Positions 43,973 to 52,099 of a stretch of 64,000 nt of DNA are shown here, in pieces (the first letter of the stretch is position 1; every line of letters starts with the position of its first letter). The notes under the pieces are model-generated. The model worked only from the letters and a program-made list of their open reading frames with translations. It was not told the DNA's origin and did no database searches. Source of the DNA: Roseiarcus sp050012775 (lineage in GTDB: Bacteria; Pseudomonadota; Alphaproteobacteria; Rhizobiales; Beijerinckiaceae); contig JBEKGN010000020.1 of assembly GCA_050012775.1 (NCBI GenBank), forward strand, positions 1 to 64,000, read 5' to 3'. A program made the translations under genes and the position numbers.

Positions 43973-45472
43973 TCAATGCACGGCCGCGTACATGATCTTT
44001 TCTTCGGTTGTCTCGCCTGGCGTGAATTCCTCGACGACCCTTCCCTGTCTGAAAACCAGGATTCTGTCAGACAAATTCATGATTTCCGGCAAATAGGAGG
44101 AGATCATGATCACGGCCAGACCCTCGTCGGCAATGCGATTAATGAACTGATGGATCTCGCCGATGGCGCCGACGTCGACGCCTCGCGTGGGTTCGTCGAA
44201 GATGACCAGCCTCGGCTTTTGCAAAAGCGCCTTGCCTATGACCAGCTTTTGCTGATTGCCGCCCGAGAGCTCGACGGCGCGAGCGTTCTTGTCGGTGGCG
44301 CGGATGTTCAGGGTCTGCGTCCACGAATCGGCGAGGGCGCGCATTTCCGTCATGTTCACCAGCGCGCCTCCCGCGTTGAGATTCTTCGCCAACAAGCCGG
44401 CATATAGGTTGTCGGCGATTGGCATAGTCTCGAAAAACCCCTCGGCCTTGCGATCTTCCGTGACATAAACAATGCCATCCTTGACCGCCGGCGCTGGCAC
44501 CTTGTAGCGGACAGTGCGGCCCTCGAACTGCACCTCGCCACCGTAGAAGAAGTCGCGCTTGATAATGCCGGCGATGATTCTCGCCGTCTCCGAGCGGCCG
44601 GATCCCACCAAGCCGAACATGCCCGTGATCTGGCCCTCATAGACCGAGAACGAGTTATTGCGGACCATATTGCCCATCGTCAAATCCTGAACGCTGAGGA
44701 CCCGGCGGCCGGCTGATCGAACCTGCTCTTGCTCGCGTCGCCGATAAAGCTCCCCGGAGAGAGATCGGCCGACCATGGCGCGAATAATCTTGTCTCGGTC
44801 AAACCCGGCGGTGGCGTCGGTGACAATATGCTCGCCGTCGCGCAGAACCGTGATGCGGTCGGCAATGTCCAGCGCTTCCTCCAGTGCATGCGAGATGAAC
44901 ACAATCGATACGCCACGGCTTTTCAAACGTTCGACAAGCGCGAAAAAATAATGCTTTTCCTCAGGCGTCAGCGCGGCGGTCGGCTCGTCGAAAATGATGA
45001 TGCGCGCTTTGTGCCGCACCGCGCGCGCGATCTCGACCATCTGCTTCTTCGCCGCGCCAAGAGACGCCACCGTCGCCGTCGGATCGACGGGGAAATTGAG
45101 AGACTGAAGGAATTGCTGCGCTGAAATGTATATGCTTCGCAGACGATTCAGAAAGCGCTCCTCGCCCAGGAACAGGTTCTGCGCCACCGTCATGGAAGGA
45201 ACAAGGGTCGTTTCCTGGAACACCATCGCGACGCCGTGCTCCAACGCGATGGCCGGCGTAGCGAACACCGTCGCGTGCCCGTCGAGCCGCAGGGTTCCCG
45301 CAGTCGGTTGAACCACGCCCGCCATGATTTTGGTCAGGGTCGACTTGCCTGCGCCGTTCTCTCCGAGGATAGCGTGGACCTCGCCTTGAAGCAGCGTGAA
45401 ATCGACGTTCTTCACGACAGGAACGCCTCGATATTCTTTCGTGACGCCGCGCATCTCAAGCAAGGGGTTCAT
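43973..45472 (-). CDS. CUT2-type sugar ABC transporter ATPase (two fused NBDs)
   Basis: A 499-residue RbsA/XylG-like protein. NBD1 has Walker A GENGAGKSTL (~38), an unusual signature region (SLGAAKKQMVEIARAV) and Walker B IIIFDEPTAAL. NBD2 has the degenerate P-loop LVGSGRSETARIIAG, the signature LSGGNQQKLVIGKALL and Walker B LVIFDEPTRGVDVG. It powers uptake with the two permeases and binding protein encoded upstream. The start overlaps the propeller gene stop as ATGA. Confidence 0.95.
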   Translation of the reverse strand: MNPLLEMRGVTKEYRGVPVVKNVDFTLLQGEVHAILGENGAGKSTLTKIMAGVVQPTAGTLRLDGHATVFATPAIALEHGVAMVFQETTLVPSMTVAQNLFLGEERFLNRLRSIYISAQQFLQSLNFPVDPTATVASLGAAKKQMVEIARAVRHKARIIIFDEPTAALTPEEKHYFFALVERLKSRGVSIVFISHALEEALDIADRITVLRDGEHIVTDATAGFDRDKIIRAMVGRSLSGELYRRREQEQVRSAGRRVLSVQDLTMGNMVRNNSFSVYEGQITGMFGLVGSGRSETARIIAGIIKRDFFYGGEVQFEGRTVRYKVPAPAVKDGIVYVTEDRKAEGFFETMPIADNLYAGLLAKNLNAGGALVNMTEMRALADSWTQTLNIRATDKNARAVELSGGNQQKLVIGKALLQKPRLVIFDEPTRGVDVGAIGEIHQFINRIADEGLAVIMISSYLPEIMNLSDRILVFRQGRVVEEFTPGETTEEKIMYAAVH

Positions 45473-46581
45473 GTTCGGGCGGCTCCGCTTCCGAGGCCAG
45501 GGTCGAGCGCGACAATCGCATTGCCGCCCTTGCACGCGGCCAGCACGCGACCGCCGAGATCAACACAACTCGTCACCCCATGCCGCGTGCCGTCCGCGCG
45601 ACTGTGGAAGCTGGCGATCGGATGAAAATTAGCGTCGAGGCGTATTAGCAGGCCGTAGGAGCGGCTGGGGGCCCAAGGTTTCAGGATGCCCAGCTGTTTG
45701 ATCCCCCCACCCTGAAGCGGCTCCAGAAAGCTCCGCCCTGAGGACAGCGATGGCGCGATCCAATAGTCCGGCTCCACTTCACGGAACATGTCCGCACAGA
45801 AATCCCGCTCACGCAGCACAAACTCGACCAGCCGGCTGCGCGGAGCGAATATGCAGAGCCAGTAGCCGCCGCCTGCCGCCGGCGACAGCCGCGCGGGATA
45901 GCCGGGAAGATGATCCAAAAGCGGCAGCGGCGCGCCATCGCTGGTTCGGGGCACGGCGATGATCCGGTGGCGCCAGCTCTCCGCGACTGCGAGATTTCCA
46001 CCGGGATCAAGAACCACGCCATAAGGAAAAGCCAGCCCATCGGAAAGGCGTGTGGGCGTCCCAGTGACTAGGTCGATCCGCCAAACCGAGCCGCTGGCGT
46101 TCCGCTCCATCAGGTCATGCTTCCAGGCGAGCGGCGAGCGCTCCTTGGAGCCGTGACATACGATGAGCGCCGACTCGTTGAGAAGCAGCGCAGTCGGGCA
46201 GGATGGTCGCCCGCCGGGATCGGATATGCGTTGGACCTCGCGCGATCTGGCCCCGAACAAGATCGTTCCGTCGTCCAGCCCGACCGCCAGATTGCCGTCG
46301 CAATCCGCAGCGAGGCATGTCACCTCGCTCTCGAAAGTCGCGACGGTTTCGGCTTCCGCCACGGCCTGCGCGGGATCGAGGACCAGGACTGCGGCGCCGC
46401 TCGAGAAAAATACGCGACGGCCGTCGAATGCGAGATTGTCGGGCCGGTCGATCTCCAGCACCACTTCGGCCATCTCGATCGCCTGGTTGGGCCGGATGGT
46501 GCCATCCATTGGCGGCAGAGTGATCGCCGCGTCGCCAGCGCCGCGAAAGCGATCCAGCGCTCGTCGCAGGGGACCCATCAT
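45469..46581 (-). CDS. Free-standing SMP-30/strictosidine-synthase-like beta-propeller
   Basis: A 370-residue propeller related to the C-terminal half of the upstream fusion protein (RPDNLAFDGRRVFFSSGAAV, GLAFPYGVVLDPGGNLAVAE, LDHLPGYPARLSPAAGGGYW). No signal peptide. SMP-30-type lactonases bind a divalent metal through Glu, Asn and Asp; here the expected Asp in GYPDN is GYPAR and the first Glu is not evident, so catalysis may be lost or different. ATGA overlaps tie it to both neighbours (start 46581, stop 45469). Confidence 0.82.
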   Translation of the reverse strand: MMGPLRRALDRFRGAGDAAITLPPMDGTIRPNQAIEMAEVVLEIDRPDNLAFDGRRVFFSSGAAVLVLDPAQAVAEAETVATFESEVTCLAADCDGNLAVGLDDGTILFGARSREVQRISDPGGRPSCPTALLLNESALIVCHGSKERSPLAWKHDLMERNASGSVWRIDLVTGTPTRLSDGLAFPYGVVLDPGGNLAVAESWRHRIIAVPRTSDGAPLPLLDHLPGYPARLSPAAGGGYWLCIFAPRSRLVEFVLRERDFCADMFREVEPDYWIAPSLSSGRSFLEPLQGGGIKQLGILKPWAPSRSYGLLIRLDANFHPIASFHSRADGTRHGVTSCVDLGGRVLAACKGGNAIVALDPGLGSGAART

Positions 46582-48701
46582 CGCGCGGGGCCCCAATAGT
46601 GATCCTGGGACGTCCAGTTCGGGTCCGCTCCGGGGATGCGGTATCTGCCGATCCTGTTGTTGTAGATGCCGCCGATATAGAGATGCCCGCGATGTTCCCG
46701 CATTGAGGTGATCATCGGATGATTCTGGCCGCCGAAATCCCAGAGCGCATCGAGAACATTTCCGCTTTCGTCGAACTTGATGATGCAGCCGGTGTTGATG
46801 TTCGGGAACAACCATTCGTCCATTGGAATTCGGCGCGCCATGCGGCGGCGAAATCCGGGTTTGCGCAGTGCAAGATCGAGGACGGGGGTGCGCATGCCGA
46901 CCAGAGCGAGCCAGTAATTGCCGTCGGAGGCGCGATTGACATTGTCGGGATAGCCGGGAAGGCCGTCGATGACCACCTCCACCTTGCCAGCCTTCGGGCC
47001 GTCAAACCAGTAACGCAGAACACGGCAAGCCCAAGTCTCATTGAGCAACAGAGACTGCCCGTCGGACGCCATACAGATCCCGTTCGCCAGCCTGATATTG
47101 CGCAGCACCGTGCGGGTCGCACCAGTCCGCGGGTCGTAGCAAATGACACGGCCATTGGGCCGGCATTCCACACCGTCGACGGCCCAGTCCTGGGATTCAT
47201 AACGGATCGAAGCCTCGCTGAAGAATATTCGTCCGTCTGGCGCGATGTCGAGATCGTCCGCGAATCGGACGCGCGCATCGTCGATAATGGAGCGCGGCGA
47301 ACGGTTCGTCTCGTCCGTCATCTTGCGCACCTCACCCGTAGGCGAGACTGCATAGAGACCCATCCCGCCGACGCAGACCTGAAGGCTGCCCTCGCGATCG
47401 AACGCCATGCCAAGCGGATGGCCGCCTATATGGGCGAATATCTCCGAGCGCTTATGGTCAGGCCCGAAGAACTTCACGATATCGCCGTGCCGGGAACCGC
47501 AATAGAGATTGTCGTCACGGTCGAGGATCACATCTTCGGGCCCCTCGATTTGATTGAGCCCGATGACTTCGACATTGCGCAGCTTGTCGTTCAACGCATA
47601 GGGAGAGCCGGAATTCGGCAGCGTGGAAGGACGCGGGGGAAGCTGGAAATACATCGGCGAAACGTAGACTTTCGAGAGAATCTTGTGTCGATTCTTGATC
47701 CATCTCACATCGACGGAGACGGCCATTAGAAGGATCAGGCCGAGCACCATGGAGGTGGCGCCGCTCTGAAAACCAAGCCGTACGAGACCGTTGGTGACGA
47801 TTAGGACAATTATGGCGCCCAAAATTCCTTTGGCCACCGAACCGCGTCCACCCCCAAGACTGTTGCCCCCCAGAACGGCAGCGGTCAGCGCCTCGATTTC
47901 AAGGCCAACGCCAGTATCGCCTCCGGCGCCGCCCAGACGCGCCGCATAAAGGAATCCGGCGACGCCGGATAATATCGCCGAGATGACATAGGTCACGCAC
48001 ACCGTTCGGCGTACGGAAATGCCGATATTGTAGGCGGAACGCCGCGATCCTCCGATGGCGGCAATGTGCCAGCCCGGACGGGAGCGGCTAAGAAAGATGT
48101 GCGCGAGCGCGGCGATGGCCAGAGCGACGACGAAACTGAATGGTAAGCCGAGTATCGCGCCATCGCCGATATAGTCCCACAGGTCGGACTCGACCGAAGC
48201 GCCGGAGATTTGGACTGAGAATCTCAATAGCAATATATCGACGACGGCGCGTATCATGATGAGCGTGACCAACGTGGTCAGGAAGGCGCGCAACCGCAGA
48301 TAGCCGACGAGGATTCCGTTCATCAGGCCGACGAGGCCATTGGCGACAATGACTGACAGCAGCGCGGCCCATACGGGCCAGCCCAGGACGTTCATGGCGA
48401 TCAGGGCCACGATGTTGGCGAGCGCGAAGGTCGAGCCGACGCTGAGGTCGATGCCCCCGCCCAGCATGACGATCAGCAACCCGATCACGATCAGCAGAAA
48501 TTCGCCGAGCTGGCGCGCAGCGTCGATCAAATAGCCTATCGAATAGAACCTCGGTATCGCGGCCCCAAAGATACCGATTGTGATGAGCAGGAAACTGAAT
48601 GGGATTAAATTGTCGATCCATCTTTTCGCGAGGATTTCGCCAATGATGTGATCGGGAACGAAACGAGAGCGCCATCGAACGAAGGCATCTGCGCCGGCCA
48701 T
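46578..48701 (-). CDS. CUT2 permease fused to an SMP-30/strictosidine-synthase-like propeller
   Basis: A 707-residue two-domain protein from ATG 48701. Residues ~20-345 are an RbsC-like permease with about nine or ten helices (FLLIVIGLLIVMLGGGIDLS, FALANIVALIAMNVLG, AAVLGGNSLGGGRGSVAKGI). After a linker (QLPPRPSTLPNSGSPY) residues ~370-707 are a beta-propeller with conserved metal-site candidates (EGPEDVILDRDDNLYC, LANGICMASDGQSLLLNETW, GYPDNVNRASDGNYWLALVG). As RbsC-type C-termini face the cytoplasm, the propeller would receive incoming solute, perhaps a lactone. Overlaps the next propeller gene by 4 bp. An upstream in-frame start at 48797 is less likely. Confidence 0.9.
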   Translation of the reverse strand: MAGADAFVRWRSRFVPDHIIGEILAKRWIDNLIPFSFLLITIGIFGAAIPRFYSIGYLIDAARQLGEFLLIVIGLLIVMLGGGIDLSVGSTFALANIVALIAMNVLGWPVWAALLSVIVANGLVGLMNGILVGYLRLRAFLTTLVTLIMIRAVVDILLLRFSVQISGASVESDLWDYIGDGAILGLPFSFVVALAIAALAHIFLSRSRPGWHIAAIGGSRRSAYNIGISVRRTVCVTYVISAILSGVAGFLYAARLGGAGGDTGVGLEIEALTAAVLGGNSLGGGRGSVAKGILGAIIVLIVTNGLVRLGFQSGATSMVLGLILLMAVSVDVRWIKNRHKILSKVYVSPMYFQLPPRPSTLPNSGSPYALNDKLRNVEVIGLNQIEGPEDVILDRDDNLYCGSRHGDIVKFFGPDHKRSEIFAHIGGHPLGMAFDREGSLQVCVGGMGLYAVSPTGEVRKMTDETNRSPRSIIDDARVRFADDLDIAPDGRIFFSEASIRYESQDWAVDGVECRPNGRVICYDPRTGATRTVLRNIRLANGICMASDGQSLLLNETWACRVLRYWFDGPKAGKVEVVIDGLPGYPDNVNRASDGNYWLALVGMRTPVLDLALRKPGFRRRMARRIPMDEWLFPNINTGCIIKFDESGNVLDALWDFGGQNHPMITSMREHRGHLYIGGIYNNRIGRYRIPGADPNWTSQDHYWGPAR

Positions 48702-48723
48702 GGAGTTCGACCTCGATCTCTGT

Positions 48724-48752
48724 GAAAAAGCGGCCGGCTGCAGGGCCGGCCG
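48724..48752 (-). terminator. Intrinsic terminator/attenuator inside operon A
   Basis: On the minus strand CGGCCGGC-CCTGCA-GCCGGCCG (8-bp perfect stem) is followed by CTTTTTC. It lies between the binding-protein stop (48767) and the fusion-permease start (48701), the usual place for partial termination that keeps the binding protein in excess. Confidence 0.75.
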
Positions 48753-48766
48753 TTCCTTTGTTTTCG

Positions 48767-49771
48767 TCAGGGTTTGGGCAAGCTCTTCATGCTCCAACAG
48801 GAGCTGGGTTTGAGATCGGCCTTGGTCAAAATCTGGTTAGGCGTGTAGAGGGAAATCTTCACGGCGCCTGGCTTCAGTTTGCTCTGAAACAAGGTTTCGA
48901 TCAGATCGCTCATGTCGGCCGCTTGCCGGGGCACATCGAAGCTGACGTATTCGTCGAAATTCCCGTTCTCAAGGTTGTCGCACGCCATCTGCTCGCCGCC
49001 GCCGTTGGTGACGACATAGACTTTACCCGTTTTGCCCGCTTCGGCGATCGCGGCCGAACTGCCTTGTGCCATGCCGTCCCAAAAACTGATCAATCCGCAG
49101 AGATCGGGATTTTGCTGAAGCACGGTTGCTGTCAACGAACGCGCCTTGCTGGCGTCCCAATCGGCGGCTTGGTTTGAGACAACCTTGATTTCAGGATGTT
49201 TGGCGAATACGTCGAGAATCGGCCCGATCTGGTAAACGCTCGTGGCGGCGGTGAGCACGCCCTGGACAATCGCAACCTTTCCCGAAGTGCCGGCGCCGCA
49301 TTTGCGGACCAGAGCATTAGCCTCCGCCTCTCCCACCTTCAGCCAGTCGGCGCCGACATAACCATCGGTAGAATAGCTGGACCTCATATTAACCTGGATG
49401 ACGTATATTCCGGCCTTTTCGGCCTTCTCATTTAGCCGCGCATAGGATTGCACGTCGGGATTGTGAACGACGATCAGATCCGGCTTTTCGCTGATCAGCT
49501 CAGTGAGCGCCTGAGCGCCTGCGTCGGTACTCCAGTTCGGGTCGCGGATTGAGAACGTGCCGCCGTTGGCCTGAACCGTCTGCCGAACACCGCTTGTCCA
49601 TCCTTCGGCGAGATCGAAACCCATCGCGAGGGGAAGGAAAACGACCTTCTTGCCCTGCAGGGCCTCGACATAGGGCGACCGGCCGGGATCGACCAACCCA
49701 TCGGCCATTGCGGCCGATGAGCACAACATAAGACTCGTGCAAAGCCCCACGATTATTTCCTTGCGTCCCAT
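48767..49771 (-). CDS. Periplasmic sugar-binding protein (RbsB-like) of operon A
   Basis: A 334-residue substrate-binding protein. A signal peptide (IIVGLCTSLMLCSSAAMADG) precedes a type I periplasmic fold: KKVVFLPLAMGFDLAEGW, SEKPDLIVVHNPDVQSYARL, GKVAIVQGVLTAATSVYQIG, SFWDGMAQGSSAAIAEAG. The start ATG has a near-ideal AAGGAGG 6 nt upstream, unlike the weaker sites of its neighbours, in line with high expression. Second gene of operon A. Confidence 0.94.
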   Translation of the reverse strand: MGRKEIIVGLCTSLMLCSSAAMADGLVDPGRSPYVEALQGKKVVFLPLAMGFDLAEGWTSGVRQTVQANGGTFSIRDPNWSTDAGAQALTELISEKPDLIVVHNPDVQSYARLNEKAEKAGIYVIQVNMRSSYSTDGYVGADWLKVGEAEANALVRKCGAGTSGKVAIVQGVLTAATSVYQIGPILDVFAKHPEIKVVSNQAADWDASKARSLTATVLQQNPDLCGLISFWDGMAQGSSAAIAEAGKTGKVYVVTNGGGEQMACDNLENGNFDEYVSFDVPRQAADMSDLIETLFQSKLKPGAVKISLYTPNQILTKADLKPSSCWSMKSLPKP

Positions 49772-49867
49772 GATTTCCTCCTTATTTGGTCAAGCTTTGT
49801 TGTCCGCGTGGATTGTTATTTCGTCATCGCCGCAGTGACGATGCCGGCGTTACACGCTCTGGCGCCC

Positions 49868-50854
49868 TTAGATGTCCCCCTGCTGACCGGTCTGCTCGTC
49901 TCGCGGATTGACCATGCTGTCGACGAGAATCGCCGCCAGGAGAATGAAGCTCTTGATCAAATTCTGCAGCGTGTATCGAATGTCCAAGATTGTCATGCCG
50001 TTAAGCAGGATCCCAATCAGCAAGGTGCCGACGATGACGTTGCGAATGCCGCCCTTGCCTCCACTGAGCCCGACGCCCCCGACAACGACGACGAGGATGA
50101 CGTCGTAGATGAGGGTCGAATTCACTACGCGCGTGTTCATGCTCGTAACCTCCGCCACGGTGACCGTACCGGCTACGAAAGCCACGAGAGACGAAAGCGC
50201 ATATTGAATCACGATCATCGGGCGCGTCGGAATGCCGGTGATCCGCGCCGCCAGATAATTCTCGCCCATCAAATAGAAAAATCGGCCAACCTTTGTGTAT
50301 CGGAGAAGCAGAAACCCCGCCGCGCAGATGACGGCGAAAAACAGGACCGCGATCGGGATTTGCCCCACATGCATCCGACCTACTTCGGCAATCCAGGTTT
50401 CGCTCTTGGGCAGAGCGATGATGTCCTGATTGAAGAGTTGCGAGCGGCCGAACCCATAGATGAAAGTGCCGATTGCAAGGGTAGCGAAGAGAGCGGGCAC
50501 TTCGACATAGGCGATAAAGACGCCATTTAGAACGCCGATCGCCAGCGAAAATCCCAGACCCAGCGCGAAGGCAACCGGAGCCGACACTCCCTCGTTCATC
50601 ATAAAGAGAACCCAGGCCACCGGAATCGCCATCGTCGCGACGATCGACAGATCGATGCCGCGCCCGATGACGACAATCGCCATGCCGACACCGAGAATTC
50701 CAAGGACTGATACGCTCTGAAGGAGCGATAGGAGGTTGGCGGAGGTCAGGAAACGGTCAAGCGTCACTGAGAAGACAAGGAACAAGACGACCGTGATCGC
50801 AAAGACAATGCGCTCCTGGCTGAAGCGAGCGTGCCGCAGGAGTTCGCTCTTCAT
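49868..50854 (-). CDS. CUT2 sugar ABC permease, first gene of operon A
   Basis: A 328-residue RbsC-like permease from ATG 50854, with about nine membrane helices. Landmarks: VLGILGVGMAIVVIGRGIDL, LNGVFIAYVEVPALFATLAI and VVVVGGVGLSGGKGGIRNVI (permease loop contacting the ATPase). It would pair with the permease domain of the fusion protein. The in-frame start at 50887 is rejected because it only adds a short polar leader. The transcript begins at the GntR-site promoter upstream. Confidence 0.92.
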   Translation of the reverse strand: MKSELLRHARFSQERIVFAITVVLFLVFSVTLDRFLTSANLLSLLQSVSVLGILGVGMAIVVIGRGIDLSIVATMAIPVAWVLFMMNEGVSAPVAFALGLGFSLAIGVLNGVFIAYVEVPALFATLAIGTFIYGFGRSQLFNQDIIALPKSETWIAEVGRMHVGQIPIAVLFFAVICAAGFLLLRYTKVGRFFYLMGENYLAARITGIPTRPMIVIQYALSSLVAFVAGTVTVAEVTSMNTRVVNSTLIYDVILVVVVGGVGLSGGKGGIRNVIVGTLLIGILLNGMTILDIRYTLQNLIKSFILLAAILVDSMVNPRDEQTGQQGDI

Positions 50855-51048
50855 CGGAAACCCACACGGGAATGACACACCGGGCATCCCCCCGATCCGA
50901 GCGCCGCCGCGCGGCTTTCGGACCTTTGGCCGGCCGCCGCGAATGGCGAAGCCTGACGCCGCCGCCGCAACGCGAGAGGATACGTCGCTTCTGGCAAAGC
51001 CCTTCTCCCTAATTTACGACTTGTGCGTTGGGCCGATTTTGGTCATAC

Positions 51049-51089
51049 TGGTCTGACCATAAGAACCATGAAGCAAATAACGTTGTCAA
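51049..51089 (-). promoter_or_regulatory. Operon A promoter with GntR-type operator
   Basis: The 11-bp perfect palindrome TGGTCTGACCA (51049-51059) matches the TGGTnnnACCA style of FadR-subfamily GntR sites; a half-site TGGTC lies at 51040-51044. On the minus strand a TTGACA -35 (plus 51084-51089) is ~25-30 bp upstream of it, so a bound regulator would cover the -10/start region of operon A. The rest of the 398-bp gap to the GntR gene holds nothing else clear. Confidence 0.6.
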
Positions 51090-51252
51090 GAGCCGAGCGA
51101 ACGTCGGATGGGCGATTGGGCGCCCCTTGCGCCGTCTGCGTTCAACGACGACGCAGGTTCTGATATGACGCCGCTCACGAGCGCCTTGAGAAAATCAATT
51201 CGCCCGAATGATCGCAATTGCGACCGCTCGGCATGACAGCAGGAGAATATCC

Positions 51253-52029
51253 TTGATATTCGAGCCGATTACCCTGCCGCCCGCCCAACGCCTTTCGGAT
51301 ATCATTGCGCGTCAACTTGAGCACTTGATCGTCAAAGGACGCCTGATGCCGGGCGATGGTTTGCCGTCGGAACGTGAGCTGGCGAAGCAGATCGGGGTGT
51401 CCCGACCTTCCCTGAGGGAGGCGCTGTCGGAGCTCCGCTCGCGCGGCCTGATCGAGCCGGCGCGAAACGGCGGCGCGGTGGTGACCGAGTTGACGAGAAC
51501 GACGCTAACCGAGCCGTTGTCCCAAATGTTGGAGCGGCATCCATCCGCCATAAGGGATCTCGTAGAGATGCGCGTCGTGCTTGAGGCTCATGCAGCCTCT
51601 CTAGCCGCCGTCCGCGCAACACCCGCCGATTTGGAGAAACTAGAAGCGGCGCTCGGTGTCCAGATCGCGACCCGCTCGAGGAATGTCGCCACACTCGCCA
51701 AGCGCGACCTCGATTTTCACCAATTGATAGCGCAGGCTTCTCACAACATCGCGCTTCTGCATACGACCCACGGCCTCTCGAAGTTGATAAAAGTGTTCGT
51801 GCAGCGCGGCTACGAGATCATTCTATCTTCGGGCAACGCCCGAGAGGGAAAAGCCGCGATCGAGCAACAGCATCTCGCCATCTTCAATGCAATCCGTGGA
51901 CGGGACCCGGAGGCCGCGCGCTTAGCCGCCCATGCGCATGTGCGCTCGACCGAGTATGTGTGGACGGTCGGACCCGGACGGCAGGCGAGAGCGGGCAAGG
52001 CGCCGCGGACGCTGGCGGGTCGCACTTAG
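51253..52029 (+). CDS. GntR/FadR-family transcriptional regulator
   Basis: Best started at TTG 51253, which has AGGAGA ~7 nt upstream, giving 258 residues. The N-terminal winged HTH is typical (RLMPGDGLPSERELAKQIGV, SRPSLREALSELRSRGLIEP), and the C-terminal FCD domain binds metal and effector (RDLVEMRVVLEAHAASLAAV, DLDFHQLIAQASHN, HLAIFNAIRGRDPEAARLAA). Members often respond to hydroxy acids or sugar acids. Divergent from operon A and upstream of the alpha-hydroxyacid dehydrogenase gene; probably controls both. Confidence 0.92.
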   Translation: MIFEPITLPPAQRLSDIIARQLEHLIVKGRLMPGDGLPSERELAKQIGVSRPSLREALSELRSRGLIEPARNGGAVVTELTRTTLTEPLSQMLERHPSAIRDLVEMRVVLEAHAASLAAVRATPADLEKLEAALGVQIATRSRNVATLAKRDLDFHQLIAQASHNIALLHTTHGLSKLIKVFVQRGYEIILSSGNAREGKAAIEQQHLAIFNAIRGRDPEAARLAAHAHVRSTEYVWTVGPGRQARAGKAPRTLAGRT

Positions 52030-52099
52030 CGCCGGATACGAAGCGACCGAATAGAAGCGCGATGCTCCAAATCGCGATTCCGGAGGAAAGACGCGGGCC

